Shown here in pieces: positions 46,156 through 55,116 of a stretch of DNA of 64,000 bases. A program made the position numbers and the translations under genes. A model generated the notes under the pieces. The model did no database searches. It was not told where the DNA came from and worked only from the letters and a program-made list of their open reading frames with translations. Origin of the DNA: Diphasiastrum complanatum (Eukaryota > Streptophyta > Lycopodiopsida > Lycopodiales > Lycopodiaceae); contig CM055102.1 in assembly GCA_029204225.1 (NCBI GenBank), positions 5,724,287 through 5,788,286 on the forward strand, given 5' to 3'. Position 1 is the stretch's first letter. Every line of letters begins with the position of its first letter.

Positions 46156-47056
46156 TAGGTTTGGAGCCGTAGTAGGGATGGCTGAGAAAACGAAGGGAGA
46201 AGGGGGAGGGGTTTTCCCCTTCCGATTCACTGATTGCCAATCAGCCATAGTGGCAAGAAGAGAGAGAGGGACAGCGATGAGGAGGTAAAGGGACAGGTAG
46301 AGGGACAAGTAGCGAGGGCCAGGAGCGGACCAGGAGAGGAGATGGAGTGGGGCAGGCCAGGAGCGGGCCAGGAGAGGAGATGGAGTGGGGCAGGTAAGGG
46401 GCGGAAAGGAGGAGGAGGGCACCCTATGGAGTTGATGGGCAGGCAGCGGCTGCGGACAGGAGGAGGGCGCCATGATGGCGCCATAGCTGCGAGAGAGAGA
46501 GTTGCGTCCTCTCATTGGAGCGTTCAAGCCATTGGTGGTCGGCTTGTAGCGTTTGTTTGTGTTAAAAATTTAAAATTGTCTCGTTTGAAATTTAAAATTG
46601 TCTCATTAGCTTCCAACATTTGGACTGAGAATTCTGAAATCAGTTGTCTTTGGCATTTCTGTTCGACCTATGCCTACCAGCTAAAGAAATTGTGTTTGTT
46701 GATTTGTTACTTTCAAGTCTGAGATTTGAATTTTGTTTCTTTGATCAAAGATTTGCGCACTTGTGGCAAATTGTTTGTGATGAACCCGACTTTCTTGCTT
46801 AGCTGGATGTAGTTGACTCTGAAATGTTTCTCCTCTAGGCTATAATCACCATCGATTTTGTAATGCGATTGCATCAAGAAATATTACACAAGCAAGCCTG
46901 GCCTTGAAACTTTGTTATTTTTCTAGAAAGCACTGAAATCTTTGTTTACATTAACTTTTAGGGTTAGGGTTTGAACAGTCCGAGGTGCGAGAGAGTGAGA
47001 TCTTGATGATGGAAAAAATGTGTTTCATGGCTTCTCATGGTGCCAATGTGCCCTAA
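46156..47056. other. GC-rich insert and leader before copia F gag
   Basis: 46156-46540 is purine-rich and contains the tandem repeat listed separately. 46541-47056 is AT-rich and may be the leader of copia F. No protein recognised; the open frames in both strands here are low-complexity. Confidence 0.45.
46317..46392. repeat. 38-bp tandem repeat, two copies
   Basis: GGCCAGGAGCGGACCAGGAG and its continuation occur twice in tandem with one visible difference (GGACC versus GGGCC). Confidence 0.9.
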
Positions 47057-47842
47057 TTGGTAGGGGGACCCACAAGTTGTGGTTGTCAAACCACTTACCA
47101 ATTGGATGGGTGGTCACAAGACATGTTTTCACATTTCTTAGAGCACAGTGACAGATTAACATCTTCCAATTATGCAATGTGGAAGATCAGCATGGAATCA
47201 TTGTTGATTCTACAGGATGTAATGGATATTGTGAGTGGAGCTGAAGAAGAACCTGTTGCACCTAATGAAGCTGCAGCATTCCACAAAAGAACCAGAATTG
47301 CCCTTCATTTTATAAAAATGAATGTTACCAATGAAGTGTTAAGAGAGATCAGTACATGCACCACTGCCAAGGAAGCTTGGGATACTCTAAAAACAATCTA
47401 TGAAATAAAAAATACTTCTAGATTGCTTACACTTAGAAACCAAATATTTCTAAGTTATCAGAGAGTAGATGAGAATGCTTCATCATATGTCATGAGAGTT
47501 AAGGATCTTCATCAAGAGTTAGTTGGTATCAGTGATGCTCTTAAAAACACTGAACTTGTTCAAGTAGTCCTAAATGGACTTAGAGATGAGTATGACAATA
47601 TTGTGCAGACTTACGTTGTCAGAGAGGATCTTCCATCCTTGGAGACACTGCAAGGTGTTCTCATTGCTGAAGAAAGCAGGCAAGAGAACAAGATGCTGAG
47701 GATCAACAGACTTTCATTGAAAGATGGTGGAGATGACAAAGCACTCTTCATCAGAGACAAGTCAATTAGCAAAATCCAAAGAAAGCATGAGAGATGGAGA
47801 AAGAAAGAAGAAGAGCAAGGACATTCATCAATCCATTTCTGA
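47057..47842 (+). CDS. Copia F Gag, C-terminally truncated
   Basis: The recognisable part starts MFSHFLEHSDRLTSSNYAMW and continues KISMESLLILQDVMDIVSGA, FIKMNVTNEVLREISTC, EAWDTLKTIYEIKNTSRLLT, RNQIFLSYQRVDENASSYVM, VLNGLRDEYDNIVQTY and LLIAEESRQEN-type residues. These are a UBN2/Gag-polypeptide capsid of a copia lineage different from E1/E2. The initiator may be the ATG at about 47124. The ORF ends in KHERWRKKEEEQGHS at the boundary with the C/D LTR, so the zinc knuckle and pol are cut off or displaced beyond the right edge. Confidence 0.82.
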   Translation: MVGGPTSCGCQTTYQLDGWSQDMFSHFLEHSDRLTSSNYAMWKISMESLLILQDVMDIVSGAEEEPVAPNEAAAFHKRTRIALHFIKMNVTNEVLREISTCTTAKEAWDTLKTIYEIKNTSRLLTLRNQIFLSYQRVDENASSYVMRVKDLHQELVGISDALKNTELVQVVLNGLRDEYDNIVQTYVVREDLPSLETLQGVLIAEESRQENKMLRINRLSLKDGGDDKALFIRDKSISKIQRKHERWRKKEEEQGHSSIHF

Positions 47843-48218
47843 AGAGAACCAATCTGCTTTATTGAAATGAGAAAATGAACATGTGTAGGAACTCGAGTTG
47901 GTCCCTTTTTATAGTAAAGAGGAGGACCCTGGCCTCTGAATCCTATTGGTCCAGTCTTGCCTCTCTTTTTATTCATATTTAAAAAAGTGTGGGAACGATC
48001 AAAATTGGAGGGAAACCCAACTTTATTCACTAACTTGACATTTAGGTCCGGCAACATTAAAAGTCCCGCAAAAAGGCCTAAAGTCCTTTTATTGACTTTT
48101 CATCTAATCAATCAAATAACTATGTGATCATCGGGTTGGACTTACACACGCAGGGTGCCAGATCCCTCACTTATTAACTAGGGTTAGGGTTGCCTTGGGA
48201 TCCGCAAACACTCCAACA
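47840..48218 (-). mobile_element. Gypsy C/D 3' LTR (~379 bp)
   Basis: On the minus strand it starts TGTTGGAGTGTTTGCGGATC at 48218, right after a polypurine tract GGTGGGGGATAC (48219-48230). It contains a TATA box (CTATAAAAAGG, 47904-47914) and an AATAAA (47858-47863) 40 bp later. The end is set at CTCTTCA, 47840, with some doubt. Beyond it lies the truncated copia F gag, so C/D probably inserted there. Confidence 0.72.
47904..47914 (-). promoter_or_regulatory. TATA box of the C/D LTR
   Basis: CTATAAAAAGG on the minus strand within the LTR, followed about 40 bp later by AATAAA, the compact U3-R layout expected of a plant LTR promoter. Confidence 0.65.
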
Positions 48219-48268
48219 GTATCCCCCACCAAAACTGGTGGCGGTCCCACAAAACCTGCAATATGCAG

Positions 48269-48771
48269 TTATTGGGGAATTTTATTGGCTTCGCACCGAA
48301 TCTTGATTAAATGGTACTGCACCTTCTCCATAAAGTCGAGGCGTACAGTATTAAAATCCAAATTGTGTGGCAGGAAACAACGGTGGGCTCCGACAATCCA
48401 CTTGGAGGTTGTCCATGATGTAAAGCGTGATTCCCCGGAACCTCCCATCATAGCCACACAAAGGAATAAACGAGCAACCGGCAGCTGATCTTTGATTTGC
48501 TCTGAGGCCATCGGCTTATTTCGATCGAATGCCAGAGGAGGGAGGCAATCGTCCCATCTGGTTGTCACTAACGCCAACAGAGTTAGATCTTTAACAAACA
48601 TTGCCGATTGTAGCACCGTTGGATCTGGAGAGTGGACATATTCTCTCTGATAGGCTTGTAAGGCGCGGTGGAAATCCACTGAGATTGTCCAGCTGTAGGG
48701 CTGATGGATGATTGGCCAATTGGGCGTATGGATGGTGATCTTGTCCATAGCCAATCCCAAATCTTTCCATT
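48269..48771 (-). pseudogene. Gypsy C/D downstream ORF, conserved C-terminal domain
   Basis: Minus strand: NKWKDLGLAMDKITIHTPNW, FHRALQAYQREYVHSPDP, LALVTTRWDDCLPPLAFDRN, KPMASEQIKDQLPVARLFLC, WIVGAHRCFLPHNLDFNTVR and FMEKVQYHLIKIRCEANKIP then stop. It aligns with the B ORF at 49539-50230: LPPxxxDxNKP, (V)ARL(Y/F) and a final helix with IRxxxxA. Its N-terminal part is separated by the insertion of element B: the 3' LTR of B ends at 48772. It sits directly upstream of the C/D polypurine tract, so it is the last ORF of the element. I know no named family for this domain. Confidence 0.7.
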
Positions 48772-49526
48772 TGTTGGCTATTCGTATCCCTCAACTCTGG
48801 CTATGGCTCCAACTAACGAGTGCTATGGCGGACTCCCAACTAGAACACGTTATGGCTCCGAGTAGGCATTGTGGCTTTCCCAACCAATGGCTATGGCCTC
48901 CAACTAACCGAGAGGTTGAAGGATGAGGAGATCTATAGTGAGTGGGTGAGTATTTCGAGCAAGATCCACTCTACTCTCGTTTCTCTACTTAGGAACTGAC
49001 TCAAATGACGGCTTAACCTAATTCAATGACGGCTTAACCTAAAATCTCCTCCTCTAAGGCTTATCCTACTAGAGAATGGAGGGCCTGGATTAACTTAACT
49101 TGTTGCAAGATCAATACTGTACAATACAATGTGAAGTAACACAGTACATGAAACCACACAAGGGAGAACACTCAGAGAGAAAGATAGGCATGTATTGCAA
49201 ATGAGGTTCTTTTTAAGATGGACTCTTCCACTCCTATATATAGGAGTGGTGGTCACTTACAAAAAAGGCATTATGGGACTAAATTAACTTTGAATCACAT
49301 TGGTGCCATGGGACAAACCCCCAATGGACCATAAACAACTGAACTAACTTAAGTTGAACTTATTCAGACTAGTTTAAGTTTCAATCTTCTAGACTTAGGC
49401 TTAGAACTAAACAACTTTAAGCCGTTACAACGTGGCGCAAAGGCCTAAACTTGACTGATCCAGTTCTAGGCTTAAGTCTGTATCTTTTTCAAGATGGCTC
49501 GAATATTCATAGAATATCAGCCTACA
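48772..49526 (-). mobile_element. Gypsy B 3' LTR (755 bp)
   Basis: Starts TGTAGGCTGATATTC after the polypurine tract GACGGAGGGGATAA (49527-49540) and ends GCCAACA at 48772. It matches the 5' LTR at 59780-60434 with scattered substitutions and one 17-bp repeat difference near 49015-49045. It contains a palindromic TATA region. Confidence 0.93.
49228..49249. promoter_or_regulatory. Palindromic TATA element of the B LTR
   Basis: CCACTCC-TATATATA-GGAGTGG is a perfect 22-bp palindrome with a TATA core, at the likely promoter position of the LTR. In the 5' LTR the same site is longer and interrupted by a SINE. Confidence 0.65.
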
Positions 49527-49538
49527 TTATCCCCTCCG

Positions 49539-50232
49539 TCAAAAGATTGGTGGTCCCACGCCAATTGCCGCTGCCTGTTGTCTTGTATGTTCCTGCAGCT
49601 CTGCATTGATGGCGACCCGGATTTTATGAACTTCTCTGCCAATCTGTTCCATTCTCTCGAATCGAATTTTGCCCAAAAATGGTTGCGGCCGATAGTAATC
49701 AAGCATGTTCTGTATAAATCCGTACACGTACCAAGATTCAACCATGTCAACGTGAAGTTCGTTGGTGATCGCCGCCCGATAGTAAAGCCTTGCCACATTG
49801 ATGTGATCCATGGGTATGTTTAGGGGCTTATTTAGATCCAAAACTATTGGCGGCAAATCTCTATCCCAGAAACAATTTAAGGTAGAAAGGAATGATATTA
49901 GGCTGCAATGATCTGCAAAGTACCTAACATGGCGGTCCGGATTTGTATGATGTCTCCGGTAGAAATAGTTGCAATTGGCTACAAAATCGGCCGCTGGGTC
50001 ATCGGTCTGAACTTCTTTAGGTAGAATTGGCCAATATATTTTATTAGGAACCCTTTCTGGTGCGAATACTTCTCTGCGCCTTATGGGACAATATGTTGGA
50101 TTGACACGCATGTAAGTTGGTGCCGCGATATAGCGCTCGAAAGCATGTGCATTTTCCAACATCATAGCACGTCGCCACTGAGGTTGCGGCTCCAATGCTA
50201 ACACTTTCTGCTTGTGAGATTTACATATCGTG
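49539..50232 (-). CDS. Gypsy B downstream ORF, conserved C-terminal domain
   Basis: Minus strand ICKSHKQKVLALEPQPQWRR, HAFERYIAAPTYMRVNPTYC, VPNKIYWPILPKEVQTDDPA, FYRRHHTNPDRHVRYFADHC, CFWDRDLPPIVLDLNKPLNI, HINVARLYYRAAITNELHVD and FERMEQIGREVHKIRVAINA, ending in a Gln-rich tail, a TGA and the polypurine tract. It is homologous to the C/D ORF at 48269-48771. Upstream it joins, after a frame change near 50230, the Gln/Pro-rich ORF. It is probably the last part of one large post-integrase protein. Function unknown; the position is that of env-like or other extra ORFs in some plant gypsy elements, but no membrane segment is seen. Confidence 0.75.
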
Positions 50233-51018
50233 AAATCGGGAAGAGTGTCCCCCGCCTCGGTCCTCCCAGTTTGGATATGCTTTATTAAACTCCTCTGACA
50301 TTAACATCTGTCGGCTAGGATTCATCGGCGTGATTCTGTGTCGTATCTCTATAGTTGTGGTAAGTGTGGGTGGTGGAGGGTTTGCTATGGTTGTGAAAAG
50401 TTCACGGGGGAGGGTTGGGTATTTGTGGAGTAAATAAGCAGTGGATGTTGAATGAGGTTGAGTGTCGAGGTGGTGAGGTGATTGTTCATGTGGTGGGGAG
50501 AGGGGTGTGTCATCGAGTGAGGGTGATGAGGCTTGATAGGTGGTGTCAGGTTGAGTGGCAGTGGGGTTAGGCTCTTCAGCTGAGATGCCTCGTTCGTGGT
50601 TCGTGGTAGTACCCCCTTGTGTGCTTTGAGGTTCCACCATTGCTGAGTGATACCCTGGATTATCCCATTGTTGTCCTATGTAGCGCGAAGGTCCAGGATC
50701 ATCAGTTCCTGCATCCTGTTGTCTATGGTGCTTGGCGTGTGTTTCTTCATGCTTTGTGTGTAATGTTGGTAGCTGCTGGCATAATGTTTTTAGCTGTCCT
50801 TCTAGCTCCTCAATCCGTGTGTTGAGCGCAGTTTGATTTGCAAGAGTGGCCTGCTGCAACTGTTGTGCTTGCGCCTGATTCGCCATCAGTACCTGAGTTA
50901 ACTTCTGATACGAAGCGAGAGGTATTACGGTGCCTTCCGGGATTGGTGGTGCTTGGAACTGGTTGAAATCAATCCGTTGAAGATTGCCCATCATAGCGGT
51001 CCGTAAGTTCCTGTGGCT
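50221..51018 (-). CDS. Gypsy B downstream ORF, middle Gln/Pro-rich part
   Basis: MMGNLQRIDFNQFQAPPIPE, then a Gln-rich coiled-coil stretch (MANQAQAQQLQQATLANQTA, TRIEELEGQLKTLCQQL), a low-complexity His/Gln/Pro/Thr region and NPSRQMLMSEEFNKAYPNWE near the end. It is in the same frame as the upstream ORF (51019-52017) and separated from it by a single TGA (CGA TGA AGC), which could be a CGA-to-TGA change or a readthrough site. Confidence 0.7.
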   Translation of the reverse strand, partial: SHRNLRTAMMGNLQRIDFNQFQAPPIPEGTVIPLASYQKLTQVLMANQAQAQQLQQATLANQTALNTRIEELEGQLKTLCQQLPTLHTKHEETHAKHHRQQDAGTDDPGPSRYIGQQWDNPGYHSAMVEPQSTQGGTTTNHERGISAEEPNPTATQPDTTYQASSPSLDDTPLSPPHEQSPHHLDTQPHSTSTAYLLHKYPTLPRELFTTIANPPPPTLTTTIEIRHRITPMNPSRQMLMSEEFNKAYPNWEDRGGGHSSRFHDM

Positions 51019-52017
51019 TCATCGTTCACCTTCTAACTGTGTTTCTAGGGTATTGATGAGATCATCCCTACGTTGTAAGCGTGCTTGAACGTCCTTGTTA
51101 TTTCGGTGCAGCTCTTTGAGGTCAGCCATGAGTTTTCTTTCGTTGTTTTTTAATTGAGCGACCTCTTGTTCTAATTCTGTGGAATAAATCTGCCATTCTT
51201 GTAGCCTATTTGTCAGCTGCACGTTTTCCCCTTGAGGCGAGAAGTTGCACCAATTCTGATACTCATTGATTGAAGAGTAGAGGTAATGCATGGCATCACT
51301 TTGAGCGTTGATGGCCCGTCGCACATTTTTCGGAAGGTACTGCCACTCCCCAATAGGAGGATACTGCTGAGAGGTAGGTGCGTAGGATGGTGGGAGATTT
51401 TGTTGTACGTTTTGATACAATGTGGTGTACTGTTCATGATGGACGGATTGAGCAGACAGAGGGTGTGATGTTTGAGTGAGGGTAATAGGGATTGGAGATG
51501 TGTCGGCATTTGTGATCGGAGAAGTGAAAAGTATTGTGGAAGTGGTGGCGTTAGCGGTAGCGGTGGGTGTAGGAAATGGTGTGGTGGTAGTAGGTGGTGT
51601 GTTTAACAGTGAAAGTGAGAATTCTTTAATGTTGAAGGATGCGTCAAAGACATTTGGAAAATGCATCGGAGATTGCATAGAGGTGGTTGTGACTGGTGCG
51701 GTGGAGAGTGGGAGTGTGTTTGTGGAGACAATAGGGGGTGTAGTGGTGAGGGTGAGTGTGGTGGGTAGTGTGACAATGATGGTTGATGTGGTGGGAGTTG
51801 ATGAGATGGTGGTTGGTGGGTCACTTACCACGAACGACACAGGTGGGACACCAGGTTCAGCCTCTGGTTCCTTTGCCTCAGAATGTCTCGTCGAAGTATT
51901 GGATGTTGCAGTCAATTCTTCTTCAATGCCCTCTATGATTTTCACTATTGAGGTGTCTTTAGGCATTAGATAAGGTGCTTGTGTTGTGTCTCCCATTTCG
52001 TTGATTTTTCGTTTCAT
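51019..52017 (-). CDS. Gypsy B downstream ORF, N-terminal Thr/Pro-rich and coiled-coil part
   Basis: Starts MKRKINEMGDTTQAPYLMPK at the same ATG that opens the unrelated A1 ORF. Then come an acidic segment, a long Thr/Ser/Pro-rich low-complexity region (residues about 55-200), and a structured end: PIGEWQYLPKNVRRAINAQS, MHYLYSSINEYQNWC, and a coiled coil ELEQEVAQLKNNERKLMADL to INTLETQLEGER with a TGA. The 332 codons are open with no hydrophobic segment. It follows integrase with only 20-40 bases between and shares its strand, so it is a sense extra ORF of the element. Confidence 0.78.
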   Translation of the reverse strand: MKRKINEMGDTTQAPYLMPKDTSIVKIIEGIEEELTATSNTSTRHSEAKEPEAEPGVPPVSFVVSDPPTTISSTPTTSTIIVTLPTTLTLTTTPPIVSTNTLPLSTAPVTTTSMQSPMHFPNVFDASFNIKEFSLSLLNTPPTTTTPFPTPTATANATTSTILFTSPITNADTSPIPITLTQTSHPLSAQSVHHEQYTTLYQNVQQNLPPSYAPTSQQYPPIGEWQYLPKNVRRAINAQSDAMHYLYSSINEYQNWCNFSPQGENVQLTNRLQEWQIYSTELEQEVAQLKNNERKLMADLKELHRNNKDVQARLQRRDDLINTLETQLEGER

Positions 52018-52036
52018 GTCTGATCAAGCACTTTGC

Positions 52037-52830
52037 TTAGTTCTGGGACTCCACAAGCTTATGAAGGTGGAATAGCCTATGGGCAAGGATCTGACTTTCA
52101 TCTAGTTTCAAATCGTAGGCTACCCATAAGGATGGGACATAGAATTCTACAGGCATCACGGCCTCTTGTCCATACGTGAGTTGGAATGGCGTCGTCCCAG
52201 TGGCCTTTTTGGGTGTTGTTCGATACGCCCATAAAGCGGCATGTAACTTGAACTCCCAATCCGACCGACTGGCTTCCACCGTCTTCGTGAGGATTTCGCA
52301 TAGGACCTTATTCGTGGACTCAGCCTGCCCGTTACATCTTTGGTAATATGGGGCGAACAACTAGGAAGGTCGACAACAAGTGTTCAATTACTGTGTTCAA
52401 AAAGTGTGTACCCCTATCGCTGACGATTTCGAGTGGGCAACCAAATCGTACAATGATCTGCTCATAAAGGAAACGAGCAGTGGTTTTGGCATCGGCGTTC
52501 TTTACCGCCCGAGCCTCTGCCCACTTCGTGCAATAATCTGTCGCCACGATAATATATCTTGCATGTGTGAAACGCGCGGCGGGACTGATTGGTCCTACAT
52601 AATCAATACCCCATTTAAAAAATGCTTGTTCAGATAAGATGGTTTTAAAGGCATATAATCTGAAAATTGTGGCCTTTTGGCTCTTTGGCACACATCGCCT
52701 TTACAAAGTTATGAGTGTCCTTAAATAGCGAAGGCCACCAATACCCAGCTAGTAAGATCTTCCTAGTTGTGTTTTATGAGGCAAAGTGTCCACCACCAAC
52801 TCCTTCGTGTAGCAAGGATATGATGGGAAT
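52037..52830 (-). pseudogene. Gypsy B integrase, frameshifted and C-terminally deleted
   Basis: Zinc-binding region (GGGHFAS, TAA, NTTRKILLAGYWWP, THNFVKA), core with FKWGIDYVGPISPAARFTHA, IIVATDYCTKWAEA, IVSDRGTHFLN and, after a frameshift near 52350, NGQAESTNKVLCEIL and TTPFQLTYGQEAVMPVEFYV, ending at LAHRLFHLHKL. It then jumps to the spacer sequence that in A1 lies about 650 bp further on. The C-terminal module (GDRVLLYQ to GSRLRRYHEP) is deleted. Confidence 0.88.
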
Positions 52831-52855
52831 AATCTCGCCCTCAGTCAAACATCGT

Positions 52856-53770
52856 CTAATCACACCGTCCACCCTTTCTATAAAGTTGCCCCGCTATAAG
52901 TGTATAGGGTGCCACCTTGTAGATAAGTGCACGTTGGGCAGGTTTCGACAACGTCGGATCTAGCACCCCCGTCGTTAAAAACTCTGTGATGTCTTTGGCC
53001 CACATGGGGGTACTGTCAACTTGAAAAAGTATTGCATCGGGTAGGTCATCATTGATGTCCTCCGTTGGTTTCTCATCACTCGGTATTCTGGATAGATGAT
53101 CAGCGACAAAATGTTGCGATCCTTTGCGCACAACAATACGAAATTCGAATTCTTGTAGTAATAGCAACCAACGTGTGATTCTACCTGTTGTGCAAGTTTT
53201 GTTCACTAGGTAAAGTAACGCTTGATGATCTGTGAAAAATACAAAGGATTTACCTAGAAGATAATGTCGAAACTTCTGGATGGCATAAATCATCGCTAAT
53301 GCTTCCCTCTCGGTTGTGGTGTAGTTCATCTCCGTAGATGTTAATTGCCTACTAAGGAAACGAATTGGATAGTCCTTCTTGTACTCTCCTGGTTGAGTTA
53401 GCACTGCACCGATGGCAAACTTCGATGCATCAGTGTGCACGTGAAACTCCTTCGTGTAATCTGGAGCTCGCAAGATAGGAGCTGTTGTCAAGGCGTGTTT
53501 GAGTTCTTGGAAGGCCTTTTTTTGTTCATCCATCCACTTAGGATTTACGGTCACTCTGTATATCCATCGTGCTTTACTAGCAAAATCGCAAATATGGCAA
53601 CGATAGTGATTAGCGTGACCTATAAAACAATAAGCGTCTCGGACCGTTTTAGATTCTGGCCTCTCAACGATGACTTTGATCTTCTCTGGGTCGGTGGCAA
53701 TCCCATTGCACGATACAATGTGACCAAGTACGACGCCGTGGGTGACCCAAAAATACCATACCTTTGGCAT
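52856..53770 (-). CDS. Gypsy B RT thumb and RNase H
   Basis: Same layout as A2 44519-45517: VVLGHIVSCNGIATDPEKIK, FIGHANHYRCHICDFASKAR, EFHVHTDASKFAIGAVLTQP, TTEREALAMIYAIQKFRHYL, FFTDHQALLYLVN, VADHLSRIPSDE. It ends with a one-base loss at QLYRKGGRCD, and the downstream zinc finger is in another frame. The RNase H catalytic residues are intact. Confidence 0.9.
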   Translation of the reverse strand: MPKVWYFWVTHGVVLGHIVSCNGIATDPEKIKVIVERPESKTVRDAYCFIGHANHYRCHICDFASKARWIYRVTVNPKWMDEQKKAFQELKHALTTAPILRAPDYTKEFHVHTDASKFAIGAVLTQPGEYKKDYPIRFLSRQLTSTEMNYTTTEREALAMIYAIQKFRHYLLGKSFVFFTDHQALLYLVNKTCTTGRITRWLLLLQEFEFRIVVRKGSQHFVADHLSRIPSDEKPTEDINDDLPDAILFQVDSTPMWAKDITEFLTTGVLDPTLSKPAQRALIYKVAPYTLIAGQLYRKGGRCD

Positions 53771-55116
53771 TGTATGAAAATACGTTCGAGTACGGCCAGG
53801 TGCGTGGATTCTTCCGAGTGCACCCCAAGGTCATCAAGATAGATCTCAAGGTTGTCACCGATGAGATCATAAAATGCTGCTTGCATGACAAGTTGGAAGG
53901 TACATGGCGCATTACACAATCCAAAGGGCATAACGCGCCAGCAAAAGATACCCCATTCCGTAGCAAAAGCCGTTTTGGGTTGGTCTTCTTCAGAGATAAC
54001 AACTAAGTTGTATCCACTGAAGCCATCCAGGAAGGAGTAAACTTCATCCCCAGCTAGATTTTCCAATATGGATTTGCCATACGGGACTAGAAAATGGTCT
54101 CTTTCTGTGGAAACGTTTAATTTGCGATAGTCGACACAGATACGAAGCTTCCCGTTCTTCTTTGGGACCACAACGATAGGTGATACCCAATCTGTATGTT
54201 CCACCTCGTAGATGAAACCTGCCTCCAAGAGCTTTTGGAGTTCTTCTTTGATGTGTGCTCTGTAGATCGGATTACAACGATAAGGTCTACTGGCATGGGG
54301 TTTAGCATCCGTCTTTAATGGGATTCTATGCACGGCAACCGAGGGATCTACCCCCTTCATGTCCTTGTAGTTCCATGCAAAGTTATGACGATATTTTCTA
54401 AGGAGTTTCTCTAAGGCCAGACGTTGTTCGGTGTTGAGGTGTGCTCCAATATGGACAAACTTTTCCTCTGTCTCATCAGGCTCTTGAAGATTTAACTTTA
54501 TGGTTTGAGCGGGGCCATCATATGGCTCATTTCCCTTTGGCTCCCGTTGAGCTTGAGGTCCTGGCTTTAGGTGGATCCTTAGGGGTTCTAGCTGTGTGAC
54601 TTGTGGACCTAGATGATTGTGCTTCACCCGAGGTCTATCGTGAGATCGCGAGGGGGCTCCACCTCTATAATCTTTTTTCATTTTCTCGCGGATAGCTTCC
54701 TTCCTAGTTGGTTTCGCATGCACCCTGTGAACGGTGTTTTTGTGTGGCTTGGACGCTTGAGGGACTTCGGTTAAGATTGCGTCATCTATTGCGTAGATAG
54801 ATTCAGTATCATGTATCTCCCATTCGTATACCGGTGTTGAAAATAGGAGTATCCAAATCAGTTGGTTCAACAGTAGATTCATTGCTATCAGTGTGATGTG
54901 TATCGAGTTCGCAATGTTCCGCATTGACACAATCGATTGTTGCCAAGTTGTGGCTCCAGTTGATGATATCCGTAGCCTTGGTATAGTGGCCCTTCTCTTC
55001 GATGTCACGGTAATTTTCAAGAATGGTCTCTGTGGTAGAGGATCCGTAGTCGGTGATTCGTGCGGGTTTGATCTTACCAACAGAGTCAATTGTGACTGGT
55101 GTTTCTCGATTGCCAA
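53750..55116 (-). CDS. Gypsy B pol linker and reverse transcriptase
   Basis: The reliable part begins PVYEWEIHDTESIYAIDDAI (about 54835) and runs through KPHKNTVHRVHAKPTRKEAI to RT: NFAWNYKDMKGVDPSVAVHR, YRCNPIYRAHIKEELQKLLE, WVSPIVVVPKKNGKLRICVD, FLDGFSGYNLVVISEEDQPK, RVMPFGLCNAPCTFQLVMQ and IYLDDLGVHS. The upstream 300 bp overlap the protease frame. After RYGIF the useful frame moves by -1, exactly as in A2. Between linker and RT, B lacks about 130 bp that A2 has (KIDVPNHFKDCTIEDVTIHL region). Confidence 0.9.

Noticed and set aside
46227-46527. Pro/Ser-rich minus ORFs over the 46.3-kb repeat
   Set aside because: They are low-complexity translations of a purine-rich tandem repeat.
49539-52017. 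Calling the B downstream ORF an envelope protein
   Set aside because: Position fits env-like ORFs of some plant gypsy elements, but I see no signal peptide or membrane segment in any part.
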